Below the pieces are notes generated by a model. It saw only the letters and a program-made list of their open reading frames with translations. It had not been told where the DNA came from and searched no databases. Shown here in pieces: positions 34,193 through 42,631 of a DNA stretch of 64,000 nt. This DNA comes from Mangrovimonas yunxiaonensis (GTDB lineage Bacteria > Bacteroidota > Bacteroidia > Flavobacteriales > Flavobacteriaceae). Position 1 is the first letter of the stretch; each line of letters opens with the position of its first letter. The DNA is taken from positions 1 to 64,000 of the forward strand of contig NZ_JPFK01000002.1 in NCBI RefSeq assembly GCF_000733475.1, read 5' to 3'. Position numbers and translations under genes: made by a program.

Positions 34193-36655
34193 TTGAAGGC
34201 CTATTTCAAAATCCAACTCATCTGCCTTGTACTCCTACCGCTATGGGGTGCCGCACAAACAGGAACGCTTAAAGGTATTATCCTAGACGAAAACAACGCT
34301 CCCATTGGCGATGTTAACATTACAGCCCAAAAAACAGGAACCACAACCAACCAAAACGGGTTTTTCCTTCTAAAAATCCCGGCAAACCAAGAGGTTACGG
34401 TAAGTTTTACGCATCTTGCCTTTAAAACCATTCAGGCAACATTTACGCTTAAAAACGGCGAGTCTATGGAGTTTAACCCTGTTATGAGCAGCAATGTCGA
34501 ACAAATTTCTACCGTGGTCATCTCTAGCGAAAAACGCAAAGCAATAGAAGGCATTATTACCCTAGAGCCTAAAACCATACGAAAAATACCAGGCGCCAAT
34601 GCAGGGGTCGAAAACCTGTTAAAAACCCTTCCCGGTGTTAGCGGAAATAACGAATTGAGCACCCAATATGCTGTTCGTGGTGGAAACTACGACGAAAACC
34701 TCGTTTATGTTAATGGCTTTGAAGTGTACAGACCCTTTTTAATTCGGTCTGGACAACAAGAAGGCCTAAGTTTTGTAAATACCGATTTGGTAAGAAATGT
34801 CGACTTTTCTGCCGGTGGGTTTCAAGCAAAATACGGCGACAAACTATCGTCTGTCCTAGACATTACCTACCGTCAACCCTACGATTTTGGCGTAAGCCTA
34901 GATGCCAGCTTGTTGGGCGGAAGCCTTGCCGTTGAAGGCGCCAGTAAAGATTCGAAATTTACCGGAATTGTAGGCGTTCGGTATAGAGACAATAGCCTAT
35001 TGGTCGATGCCAAGCAAACAGAAACCAACTACGACCCCACTTTTTTTGATGTGCAATCGTACTTAACCTATAAGTTTAGCGATAAATTTCAGTTGGACTT
35101 TTTAGGCAATGCCTCACTAAACAAATACGACTACCAACCCAAAACCAGACAGACCAATTTTGGTACCTTGGACAATCCTTTAGCGCTTTTAGTTTATTAC
35201 CAAGGGCAAGAAAAAGACCAATACCAAACCCTGTTTGGCGCTTTAAAAGGAACCTATACCGTTAACGACAACCTAACTTTGCAACTTATTGGGTCGACCT
35301 ACCACACCACCGAAGAAGAATACTTCGACATCTTGGCACAATACCGCTTAGGGGAAGTTAACACCAACATTGGCGATGAAAACCTTGGCGAAGTAGAATT
35401 TAGCGAAGGCATAGGAAGCCAATTAAACCACGGACGAAACGATTTGGATGCCTTAATAACCAACCTTGAGCACAAAGGCAGCTATCAATTAGAAGACAAC
35501 CACTTTGAATGGTCTTTAAAATACACCCACGAAGATATTCGCGATCGGTTAATTGAATGGGAGGTTATCGATTCGGCAGGGTTTTCCATAGCGCCACCAA
35601 GTAGCGATGCTTTTAACGACCAACCCTACACCCCGTACGAAGGCCCTTTAGCAGCCTTTCAAAATGTACGCGCTAAAAACCAAACCCAAATAGACCGGAT
35701 ACAAGCGTATTTACAATGGAGCAGACGCCTTAATATTAAAAAAACCGAACTTTGGTTTAATGTTGGCGGCCGGGCACACCAATGGGCCGTAAGCGGTAAC
35801 AACATCACATCTAAATCGCAAATTGCCTTAAGCCCCAGAGCCCAAATAGCGGTAAAACCCGATTGGAAAAAAGACATGCTCTTTAGGCTTGGTGGTGGTT
35901 TATATTACCAACCGCCTTTTTACCGCGAGCTTAGAGACGCTTCTGGGGAGGTAAATCCCGAAGTAAAAGCCCAAAAATCCTACCACGTGGTTCTTGGCAA
36001 CGATTACAGTTTTAAAATGTGGGACAGACCTTTTAAATTAACCACCGAAGCCTATTACAAAAAAATAACCGATGTTAACCCCTATACCGTAGAGAATGTA
36101 CGCATTCGTTACCGTGCTAAAAACAATGCCAAAGCCTATGCCTATGGTTTAGATTTAAGGCTTAACGGCGAATTTGTTCCAGGAACAGAATCGTGGGTTA
36201 GTTTTGGATACTTAAAAACCGAAGAAAATATAGAAAACCAAGGCTACATAGCACGACCAACCGACCAACGCTTAAAGTTTGCCGCTTTATTTCAAGACTA
36301 TGTGCCTGTTATGCCTAAAATGAAAATGTACCTTAACCTGGTGTACAATACAGGCGTGCCCGGGGGCTCGCCAAGCTATGCCAATCCCTACGAGTACCAA
36401 AATAGACTACCAGATTACAAACGTGCCGATTTGGGGCTGCAATATGTTATTGTAGATTACAACGAGACCTTTAATCGCGGGTGGCGAAAACCTTTTAAAT
36501 ACCTATCGATTGGGTTTGAGATCTTTAATATTTTCGATGTGCAAAACTCCATTACTAACACTTGGGTAAGGGATGTTTATAGCAAACGGCAATACGCCAT
36601 TCCCAATTACCTAACACCAAGAGTGTTTAATGTACGAACAACCATGAAGTTTTAA
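34193..36655 (+). CDS. TonB-dependent receptor with carboxypeptidase-regulatory-like domain
   Basis: 820 residues if it starts at the TTG at 34193, which yields the signal peptide MKAYFKIQLICLVLLPLWGAAQ; another TTG at 34160 overlaps the upstream gene. A carboxypeptidase-regulatory-like domain (GTLKGIILDENNAPIGDVNI) precedes a plug domain (ENLLKTLPGVSGNNELSTQY, then AVRGGNYDENLVYVNGFEV) and a 22-strand-type barrel ending in NVRTTMKF. No SusD-like partner is adjacent, so it is not a classical polysaccharide-utilisation pair. The substrate is unknown. Confidence 0.9.
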   Translation: MKAYFKIQLICLVLLPLWGAAQTGTLKGIILDENNAPIGDVNITAQKTGTTTNQNGFFLLKIPANQEVTVSFTHLAFKTIQATFTLKNGESMEFNPVMSSNVEQISTVVISSEKRKAIEGIITLEPKTIRKIPGANAGVENLLKTLPGVSGNNELSTQYAVRGGNYDENLVYVNGFEVYRPFLIRSGQQEGLSFVNTDLVRNVDFSAGGFQAKYGDKLSSVLDITYRQPYDFGVSLDASLLGGSLAVEGASKDSKFTGIVGVRYRDNSLLVDAKQTETNYDPTFFDVQSYLTYKFSDKFQLDFLGNASLNKYDYQPKTRQTNFGTLDNPLALLVYYQGQEKDQYQTLFGALKGTYTVNDNLTLQLIGSTYHTTEEEYFDILAQYRLGEVNTNIGDENLGEVEFSEGIGSQLNHGRNDLDALITNLEHKGSYQLEDNHFEWSLKYTHEDIRDRLIEWEVIDSAGFSIAPPSSDAFNDQPYTPYEGPLAAFQNVRAKNQTQIDRIQAYLQWSRRLNIKKTELWFNVGGRAHQWAVSGNNITSKSQIALSPRAQIAVKPDWKKDMLFRLGGGLYYQPPFYRELRDASGEVNPEVKAQKSYHVVLGNDYSFKMWDRPFKLTTEAYYKKITDVNPYTVENVRIRYRAKNNAKAYAYGLDLRLNGEFVPGTESWVSFGYLKTEENIENQGYIARPTDQRLKFAALFQDYVPVMPKMKMYLNLVYNTGVPGGSPSYANPYEYQNRLPDYKRADLGLQYVIVDYNETFNRGWRKPFKYLSIGFEIFNIFDVQNSITNTWVRDVYSKRQYAIPNYLTPRVFNVRTTMKF

Positions 36656-36670
36656 AAAAGAAACGCTTTT

Positions 36671-37819
36671 TTAGCTCGCAACAAATTCTTTTAAAACCGC
36701 TACAACGTAATCTATTTCTTCTTTCGTATTGAATTTGCTAAACGAAAAACGAATAGAGGGTTTTTGCTTGTCTTCTTCTGAAAGGATATGGTCTAAAACA
36801 TGCGACCCCTTGCCGCTACCACTTTGGCAAGCGCTTCCTTTAGAACATGCTATGCCCTTTAAATCTAACTGAAACGGTAAGGTTAAAGCTTTTTCTGGCG
36901 ACATGGGCAAACAGGCGTTAATTAACGTATAGGTGCTTTTAGTATTGTCGTGGCAATTGCCGTTAAATTTCACCGCTGGTATTGCAGCTTCTAGTTGCGA
37001 TTTAAAATAATCTTTTAAACCTTGAACATAGGTGCGTTCCTCGTTTAAGTTATCGTAAGCCAGTTTAAACGCCGTCTCTAATCCTTTTATATTATGAACC
37101 GACTCGGTACCGGCACGGTAACCGCGTTCTTGTGCGCCTCCAAAAATTAGCGGTTTAAGGTTGCTGTCTTTTCTTATGTAGGCAAAACCTACCCCTTTCG
37201 GGCCATGAAACTTATGAGCAGCTGCCGTCATAAAATCAATAGGAATTTGTTGCACGTCCCACTCATAATGTCCTATAGACTGTACAGTATCGCTATGAAA
37301 CAAAGCGTTGTGTGCCTTGCAAAGCGCTGCAACGTGCTGGATGTCTAAAATGTTACCTACTTCGTTATTAACATGCATTAAACTCACCAATTTTTTATCG
37401 TTGTTTTCAGCAAGCAATTGCTCTAGATGGTCGTAATCTGGCGTGCCACATGCCTGAAGCTTAACATACGCCACACGAATGCCGTATTCACTTTTTAGTT
37501 CTTCTACAGTATGTAAAACCGCATGGTGTTCTATAGCCGACGTAATGATTGTTTTTACATCACCATCGCGTACGGCACAACGCAATATCATGTTATCGGC
37601 CTCTGTACCACCAGACGTAAAAATAATTTCCTGCGGTAAGGCATTTAAATATTTGGCTATGGTTTTTCTGGTTGTTTCTACAATAGTCTTAGATGCGCGC
37701 CCAAAAGCATGGGTAGATGACGGATTGCCATAGCTATGGCTTAAAACATCTTGAATGTCGTTTATCACTTCTTCCCTTACCTGGGTAGTTGCAGCACTAT
37801 CTAAGTATACAGACTTCAT
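36671..37819 (-). CDS. Cysteine desulfurase (NifS/IscS family)
   Basis: A 382-residue PLP enzyme that removes sulfur from cysteine for Fe-S cluster or tRNA thiolation use. The PLP lysine is Lys203 in AAHKFHGPKG, the catalytic Cys331 is in SKGSACQSG, and TSGGTEADN binds the cofactor phosphate. The N-terminus MKSVYLDSAATT is typical of the NifS/IscS class. No isc or suf scaffold genes are next to it, so the specific acceptor is unclear, and I leave the symbol blank. Confidence 0.93.
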   Translation of the reverse strand: MKSVYLDSAATTQVREEVINDIQDVLSHSYGNPSSTHAFGRASKTIVETTRKTIAKYLNALPQEIIFTSGGTEADNMILRCAVRDGDVKTIITSAIEHHAVLHTVEELKSEYGIRVAYVKLQACGTPDYDHLEQLLAENNDKKLVSLMHVNNEVGNILDIQHVAALCKAHNALFHSDTVQSIGHYEWDVQQIPIDFMTAAAHKFHGPKGVGFAYIRKDSNLKPLIFGGAQERGYRAGTESVHNIKGLETAFKLAYDNLNEERTYVQGLKDYFKSQLEAAIPAVKFNGNCHDNTKSTYTLINACLPMSPEKALTLPFQLDLKGIACSKGSACQSGSGKGSHVLDHILSEEDKQKPSIRFSFSKFNTKEEIDYVVAVLKEFVAS

Positions 37820-37855
37820 AAACTGAATATTTATAAGGTTTTGTTAATTGTGGCA

Positions 37856-37863
37856 CAAAAATA
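37856..37863 (-). promoter_or_regulatory. TAnnTTTG -7 element of the cysteine desulfurase gene
   Basis: TATTTTTG on the minus strand, 36 bases before the start codon. Confidence 0.55.
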
Positions 37864-37916
37864 TTCAAATAAAATTATTTACTGGGGACAACATTCCTAT
37901 ATTTAACAATATCTTT

Positions 37917-37924
37917 TATTTTTG
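37917..37924 (+). promoter_or_regulatory. TAnnTTTG -7 element of the Asp-rich lipoprotein gene
   Basis: TATTTTTG on the plus strand, 20 bases before the ATG at 37945. It faces away from the element at 37856-37863, so the two genes share a compact divergent promoter region. Confidence 0.6.
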
Positions 37925-37944
37925 TCCCTATTAAAGAAAATGCT

Positions 37945-38916
37945 ATGCGAAAATATGTCTTGCTTTTTGGTTTATTAACCAGTTTTTTGTCTTGTGATGA
38001 TGGTGATGTTTTTACAGTTTCGTTAGATTTTGACGATACCTTTAACATCTGTGGCGATGTTGTTTTCTACAAAACAAAATCTGACCCCAACGAGTCACTT
38101 TCGCTAAAAGTAACCAGTCCTATTAATTCTTTAGAAGACATTATAGCAACAGAACCTATTGTTGATGGCGACCTTACCTTAGTGCAGCTGGTAAACCCAG
38201 AAATTACAGGTACCATAAACGGCTCGAGCAATGCCTTTAATTACAGAACCTATAATTCGGCCGTTGGAAACAATGCTTTTTGTAGCGATGTACCACCTTC
38301 TAATCTAAACATTGCCGAAGACTACTCGAGTACAAGTGGCACCTTTACCATTACAACAACACTAATTGAAGACGATAATGATGGAATTCCAGCCGAAATG
38401 GAAGACCGAAACGGAAATGGCGATTTAAACGACGACGATACCGATGGCGATGGCATACCAAACTACTTGGATGAAGATGACGATGGCGATAACGTTTTAA
38501 CAAAAACCGAGCTTATCGACTCTGATTTGGTAGACAGCAACAACGATGGCGATAATGACGATGATACAGACAACGACCCACTAACCAACCCTGTTGATAC
38601 CGATGACGATGGCGTACCAAACTATTTGGACAATGACGATGATGGCGATGGGATACTAACCATAAACGAAGAAAACCAAACCCAAAACCAAAATCCGGCC
38701 AACGATTTTACCAATCCCAATGTGGCCGACTACCTTAACCCAGATGTAAGTACCGAGGTTCTAGCAACCGAATACCGCACGCATGAAATAAAACAGGTAT
38801 TTGTTATCGACATCTTTATTGAAAATATTTCGTTTTCTAACTTAAACCAAAGCACCTTCGATTTTGGTACTAAGGAAATCTCTACCGAAAGCAGGGATTT
38901 TACCCCAGAGTTTTAG
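37945..38916 (+). CDS. Lipoprotein with Asp-rich (thrombospondin type 3-like) calcium-binding repeats
   Basis: 323 residues: lipoprotein signal (LTSFLSC, Cys17), a beta-rich N-terminal domain with two Cys, and from about residue 147 a chain of Asp-rich loops such as DTDGDGIPNYLDEDDDGD and DTDDDGVPNYLDNDDDGDG. These loops follow the DxDxDG pattern of TSP3/EF-hand-like calcium sites found in many flavobacterial surface proteins. The C-terminus has no T9SS sorting domain. Its 3' end overlaps the convergent Smr gene by four bases. Specific function unknown. Confidence 0.82.
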   Translation: MRKYVLLFGLLTSFLSCDDGDVFTVSLDFDDTFNICGDVVFYKTKSDPNESLSLKVTSPINSLEDIIATEPIVDGDLTLVQLVNPEITGTINGSSNAFNYRTYNSAVGNNAFCSDVPPSNLNIAEDYSSTSGTFTITTTLIEDDNDGIPAEMEDRNGNGDLNDDDTDGDGIPNYLDEDDDGDNVLTKTELIDSDLVDSNNDGDNDDDTDNDPLTNPVDTDDDGVPNYLDNDDDGDGILTINEENQTQNQNPANDFTNPNVADYLNPDVSTEVLATEYRTHEIKQVFVIDIFIENISFSNLNQSTFDFGTKEISTESRDFTPEF

Positions 38917-39467
38917 TTGGAATCGGGCGTTGCATTCTGGTAGATATACACCTCGGTAGCACCCAAACCGTACTTTTTATAATCGGCATCGTAATATTTT
39001 ACGTTATACCTACCAAACAAGTATTCCAGTTCCATTTTTAGAACGCCTTCGCCAACACCATGAATAAACACCATTTTCTGGAACCGTTTTCTAATGGCAA
39101 ATTCCAATTGCCGTCTGGCCGTATCAACCTGTAAAGTTAACATGTCGTGGTTAGTCATACGTCCTGGGGTGTCGGTAAGCTGGTGAATGTGTAAATCGAC
39201 TTCAAAAGTTGGTTGGTATTTATCTTTGGCTTTTTTCTTTTGAGATTGTTGGCGCCTTTTGGGCAATTGTTTCTCTTTTAGAGCCTCTACACTTGGGGCG
39301 ACTTCCGAAGTATTAATCGCATCATCAATAACCACCAATTCATTTTCTGCAAACTCCAAATCAAAGCCATCGCAGCAAACAACAACTTTTCCGGCTTTTA
39401 CCGAAACAACCGTGCCCGTTAAATCCTCATCTAAAACCGATACCGTTTGCCCTACTTTAATTTCCAT
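38913..39467 (-). CDS. Smr-domain protein (MutS2 C-terminal-like)
   Basis: 184 residues: an N-terminal SH3/KOW-like beta segment (VGQTVSVLDEDLTGTVVSV), a basic linker (PKRRQQSQKKKAK) and a C-terminal Smr domain with VDLHIHQL and IHGVGEGVLKMEL. Smr domains nick or bind DNA or RNA; standalone forms in other bacteria rescue collided ribosomes. Here the acidic-basic layout matches DUF2027-type proteins. It is 3 bases downstream of the small membrane protein gene at 39471, so the two are probably cotranscribed. Confidence 0.85.
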   Translation of the reverse strand: MEIKVGQTVSVLDEDLTGTVVSVKAGKVVVCCDGFDLEFAENELVVIDDAINTSEVAPSVEALKEKQLPKRRQQSQKKKAKDKYQPTFEVDLHIHQLTDTPGRMTNHDMLTLQVDTARRQLEFAIRKRFQKMVFIHGVGEGVLKMELEYLFGRYNVKYYDADYKKYGLGATEVYIYQNATPDSN

Positions 39468-39470
39468 AAG

Positions 39471-39659
39471 CTAGTTTTCGTGATGCTCTTCTTCAGATTT
39501 ACTCGGAATTGATCGTGAAATACGATAAACCCCTAACATTAAACAAAACAGCCCTAAAATTAATATGGTTGTGTCTTGTTTTTCATCGGCTTGCGCATAT
39601 ATGGCTACTACTGCGCCAATTATAACAAGAAGATAATTTATAATTTTATTAAATTTCAT
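39471..39659 (-). CDS. Small two-helix membrane protein
   Basis: 62 residues from the ATG at 39659. Two hydrophobic segments (IINYLLVIIGAVVAIYA and ILILGLFCLMLGVYRI) are separated by a short charged loop, and the tail is acidic with two His. It is a hypothetical inner-membrane protein. It is the first gene of the transcript with the Smr gene, and a promoter-like element lies at 39687-39694. Confidence 0.7.
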   Translation of the reverse strand: MKFNKIINYLLVIIGAVVAIYAQADEKQDTTILILGLFCLMLGVYRISRSIPSKSEEEHHEN

Positions 39660-39686
39660 TTTGAGTGTACTTAGGCATTGAAATAA

Positions 39687-39694
39687 CAAAAATA
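39687..39694 (-). promoter_or_regulatory. TAnnTTTG -7 element of the small membrane/Smr operon
   Basis: TATTTTTG on the minus strand, 27 bases before the start codon at 39659. Confidence 0.5.
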
Positions 39695-39755
39695 CGTTTA
39701 ATTACATTCTATTTCCATTAAAATTAATTAGTACTTTAGTCCAAAACAAAAAAAG

Positions 39756-40043
39756 ATGGCGCTTGGAGCGGAAAATTTTATGCTACCTTGCTTAAACAAA
39801 CAAATTTTAGGGTTTGATTGTATGGGCTGTGGCATTCAACGAGCTTTTGTTCTCTTGGCCAATGGCGAGTTTTTAGCAGCGTTTAAAATGTACCCTGCCA
39901 TTTACACCTTAATGGCTTTAGCTTTGTTTATTGGTCTTAATTTTTTCTTTAACTTCAAACATTCAAATAAAATTATTAACCTGCTTGCCATACTATCGGT
40001 TGTTACCATCGTGGTAAGCTTTTTTATTAAAACTGTGAATTAA
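39756..40043 (+). CDS. DUF2752 membrane protein (first copy)
   Basis: 95 residues with the DUF2752 Cys signature C-x9-C-x2-C-G-x-Q-R (PCLNKQILGFDCMGCGIQR), then two hydrophobic helices (YPAIYTLMALALFIGLNFFF and IINLLAILSVVTIVVSFF). Three Cys in a fixed pattern suggest metal or redox chemistry at the membrane surface. It is the first of four tiny membrane genes read in one direction. The function of DUF2752 is not known to me. Confidence 0.87.
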   Translation: MALGAENFMLPCLNKQILGFDCMGCGIQRAFVLLANGEFLAAFKMYPAIYTLMALALFIGLNFFFNFKHSNKIINLLAILSVVTIVVSFFIKTVN

Positions 40044-40048
40044 ATATT

Positions 40049-40381
40049 ATGGAACAACAAAAACTCAACCCTACCCTTGTTTATGTCTTGTCTATTCTTG
40101 GTTTACTTTGCTGCTGCTTTGGTGGCTTAGGATTTATCTTGGCAGGAATTGCCTTTTTTGTAGCTAAAAGCAATTTAAAAAAGGCTCAGCTAGCCCCCGA
40201 GAGTTACGACCCCGGAAGTGTTAAAGCTATGAACACCGCTAAAATTGTGGCTCTTATTATTTTAGCCATTAACGTGCTGTACTTTGTGGCTACTATTTAT
40301 AGAATAGCTACTGTTGGCTGGGATGAGATTATGGAGCAATCGCAACAGATGATGGAGCAATGGCAACAACAGAGCAATTAA
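40049..40381 (+). CDS. CCC-motif small membrane protein
   Basis: 110 residues with two hydrophobic helices. The first holds the CCC motif (ILGLLCCCFGGLGFILAGIA), followed by AKSNLKKAQ, a short polar loop, AKIVALIILAINVLYFVA, and a Gln-rich acidic tail. The spacing of CC, Lys-x-Asn and the second helix resembles the CD225/dispanin protein encoded next, so I infer the two are distant relatives. It is 5 bases after the DUF2752 gene. Confidence 0.85.
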   Translation: MEQQKLNPTLVYVLSILGLLCCCFGGLGFILAGIAFFVAKSNLKKAQLAPESYDPGSVKAMNTAKIVALIILAINVLYFVATIYRIATVGWDEIMEQSQQMMEQWQQQSN

Positions 40382-40463
40382 TCTCCTCCTTATATCATTT
40401 AAAAGTGGCTTAAACAGTCACTTTTTTATTATTTTTGGATAAATTTTTTATACGCTATAACCT

Positions 40464-40742
40464 ATGGAAATTAAACCAACCAGACCAAACAGTTACTTAG
40501 CACTTGCAATTATTAGCACCATTTTATGTTGCTTACCCGCAGGTATTGTAAGTATTATTTACGCCACAAAAGTAAACACCCTTTACGAAGACGGAAAATA
40601 TGATGAAGCCGAAAAAGCCTCGAAAAATGCCAAAACATGGGGCATTGTATCTATTGCACTAGCCGTACTAATATATGTGGTGGTGTTTGCTATTTATGGT
40701 CTTGCAATTTTTGCAGCATTAGCAAATGGTGGTGATTTTTAA
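40464..40742 (+). CDS. CD225/dispanin family membrane protein
   Basis: 92 residues: PNSYLALAIISTILCCLPAG (first helix with the Cys-Cys pair), IVSIIYATKVNTLYEDGKYDEAEKAS (re-entrant segment and loop), and KTWGIVSIALAVLIYVVVFAIYG (second helix). This is the CD225 fold shared with eukaryotic IFITM proteins. The bacterial role is undescribed as far as I know. Its last 17 bases overlap the start of the next DUF2752 gene, which argues for translational coupling. Confidence 0.88.
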   Translation: MEIKPTRPNSYLALAIISTILCCLPAGIVSIIYATKVNTLYEDGKYDEAEKASKNAKTWGIVSIALAVLIYVVVFAIYGLAIFAALANGGDF

Positions 40743-41139
40743 ACTTCGGTTTTTTATATACCTTATTATAGCGATACTGCTTATTGGCGCAGTATCGCTA
40801 TATTTTTTAATTAATCCTGCCGAGGCAAACATCTTTCCGCCTTGTCCGTTTCACACCGTAACAGGACTTTACTGCCCGGGTTGTGGTAGCCAAAGGGCCA
40901 TACACGACATTTTAAATGGTAATTTGCTACAAGGCTTTGGCCACAACTATTTGTTTTTGCTCTTGTTTTTTGTGCTGGGCTATGAGGCCTTAACCTGGAT
41001 ACGGGCCAAATGCTTTAACAAAACAACCTACAACCTTATAAACACTTCAAAATTTACCATAGCGGTGCTGGTTGTTGTACTTGTATTCTGGTGTTTAAGA
41101 AACCTCCCCTTCTACCCGTTTACCATGTTAGCACCATAA
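40726..41139 (+). CDS. DUF2752 membrane protein (second copy)
   Basis: 137 residues starting at the ATG inside the dispanin gene. A first helix (FFIYLIIAILLIGAVSLYFL) precedes the signature CPFHTVTGLYCPGCGSQR, again C-x9-C-x2-C-G-x-Q-R, and two more helices follow. It is a diverged paralogue of the protein at 39756. The operon ends at the hairpin 41138-41175. Confidence 0.87.
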   Translation: MVVIFKLRFFIYLIIAILLIGAVSLYFLINPAEANIFPPCPFHTVTGLYCPGCGSQRAIHDILNGNLLQGFGHNYLFLLLFFVLGYEALTWIRAKCFNKTTYNLINTSKFTIAVLVVVLVFWCLRNLPFYPFTMLAP

Positions 41140-41175
41140 AAAAATGTGACCAGCTTTAACACCGATCACATTTTC
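41138..41175. terminator. Bidirectional terminator between DUF2752 cluster and rocD
   Basis: AAATGTGA (41142-41149) pairs with TCACATTT (41166-41173). A runs and T runs flank both sides, and it lies between two convergent stop codons. Confidence 0.75.
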
Positions 41176-41202
41176 TATAACGATATAAAAACGTTGGTTA
41201 GT

Positions 41203-42447
41203 TTACTTCTCGAATGCTTTTAACGTTTTAATAATTATAGACACACAGTCCAATAACTGCGCTTTATCCATAACTAAAGGTGGTGCAAAACGAATGATGT
41301 TACCATGAGTTGGCTTAGCCAACAAACCATTATCACGAAGGGCCAAACAAATGTTCCAAGCGGTTTCGCTTTCTTCGTCATCGTTTATAACAATGGCGTT
41401 CAATAAGCCTTTACCTCTTACAAGCTTAACAATATTACTTTCGGCTATATAATTGTTTATCTCTGCTCTAAAAAGTTGTCCTAAAGTTTCGGCGTTGTCG
41501 GCTAGGTTTTCCTCTTTTACGACGTCTAACGCAGCCATGGCTACAGCGGCGGCAACAGGGTTCCCTCCAAATGTGCTCCCGTGACTTCCAGGAGTTATAA
41601 CGTCCATAATATCATCATTTGCCAGTACGGCACTTACAGGGTAAGCTCCACCACTTAGGGCCTTTCCTAAAATTAAGATGTTAGGCTTTACATTTTCATG
41701 ATCGCAAGCCAAAAGTTTTCCTGTTCTAGCAATTCCTGTTTGTACCTCATCGGCTATAAACAGCACATTATACTTTTCGCAAAGGGCTTTGGCTTTTTGC
41801 AAATAACCTTCGGTTGGCACATAAACACCAGCCTCTCCCTGAATGGGCTCTACTAAAAACCCAGCTACATTAGGATTGTTTTTTAAGGCCGCTTCTAAAG
41901 CTTCTAAATTGTTATAATCAATTTTAATAAATCCTTGGGTGTATGGGCCAAAGTTTTTTCTGGCTACGGGATCGTTAGAGAACGAAATGATGGTTGTCGT
42001 TCTTCCATGGAAATTGTTTTCGCAAACAATAATTTCGGCTTGATTTTCATCAATACCTTTTTCTTGGTAAGCCCAGCGTCTACAAATCTTTAAAGCAGTT
42101 TCTACAGCTTCGGCTCCTGTGTTCATGGGTAGCAGTTTATCAAACCCAAAATATGTTGTTGCATATTTTTCAAATCGTCCCAACATATCGTTGTAAAACG
42201 CTCTAGAAGTTAAGGTAAGGGTTTGTGCCTGTGTGGTCATCGCCTCAACAATCTTAGGGTGACAATGCCCTTGGTTTACGGCAGAATAAGCCGATAAGAA
42301 ATCGTAATATTGTTTGCCTTCTACATCCCAAACATATACGCCTTTACCTTTGCTTAAAACCACAGGTAGTGGGTGGTAATTGTGTGCGCCATATTTGTTT
42401 TCTAAATCCATCGCCTGCTGCGATGACAATTGGTCTAAAACAGCCAT
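41203..42447 (-). CDS. rocD: Ornithine--oxo-acid (delta) aminotransferase
   Basis: A 414-residue class III PLP aminotransferase that converts ornithine to glutamate semialdehyde in arginine and ornithine breakdown. NTGAEAVETALKICRRWAY, FHGRTTTIISFSNDP, IADEVQTGIARTGK and the PLP lysine in ILGKALSGGAYPVSAV are all conserved. The family-specific N-terminus ENKYGAHNYHPLPVVLSKG supports ornithine over acetylornithine aminotransferase. It is monocistronic. Confidence 0.93.
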   Translation of the reverse strand: MAVLDQLSSQQAMDLENKYGAHNYHPLPVVLSKGKGVYVWDVEGKQYYDFLSAYSAVNQGHCHPKIVEAMTTQAQTLTLTSRAFYNDMLGRFEKYATTYFGFDKLLPMNTGAEAVETALKICRRWAYQEKGIDENQAEIIVCENNFHGRTTTIISFSNDPVARKNFGPYTQGFIKIDYNNLEALEAALKNNPNVAGFLVEPIQGEAGVYVPTEGYLQKAKALCEKYNVLFIADEVQTGIARTGKLLACDHENVKPNILILGKALSGGAYPVSAVLANDDIMDVITPGSHGSTFGGNPVAAAVAMAALDVVKEENLADNAETLGQLFRAEINNYIAESNIVKLVRGKGLLNAIVINDDEESETAWNICLALRDNGLLAKPTHGNIIRFAPPLVMDKAQLLDCVSIIIKTLKAFEK

Positions 42448-42619
42448 TTTTAATAAAATTTATGTGTGAAAAAATACCTATTCCTTCTCTACCTTTATTC
42501 TTCCGAAGTCTCGAAAATTCAGCGTGGGAGAGAAATCATCCCTAAGCGTCCGCAAATTACTAAATATTAACTGCTCTTTAAAATATTTAACAGGTGTTTT
42601 TTGCTATAAAAAAACATCC

Positions 42620-42627
42620 TACTTTTG
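42620..42627 (+). promoter_or_regulatory. TAnnTTTG -7 element right before rlmD
   Basis: TACTTTTG ends only 4 bases before the ATG at 42632, with a TTTG at 42600-42603 that could serve as the -33 element, though the 16-base spacing is short. If used, the mRNA would be leaderless or nearly so. Confidence 0.6.
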
Positions 42628-42631
42628 CAGC

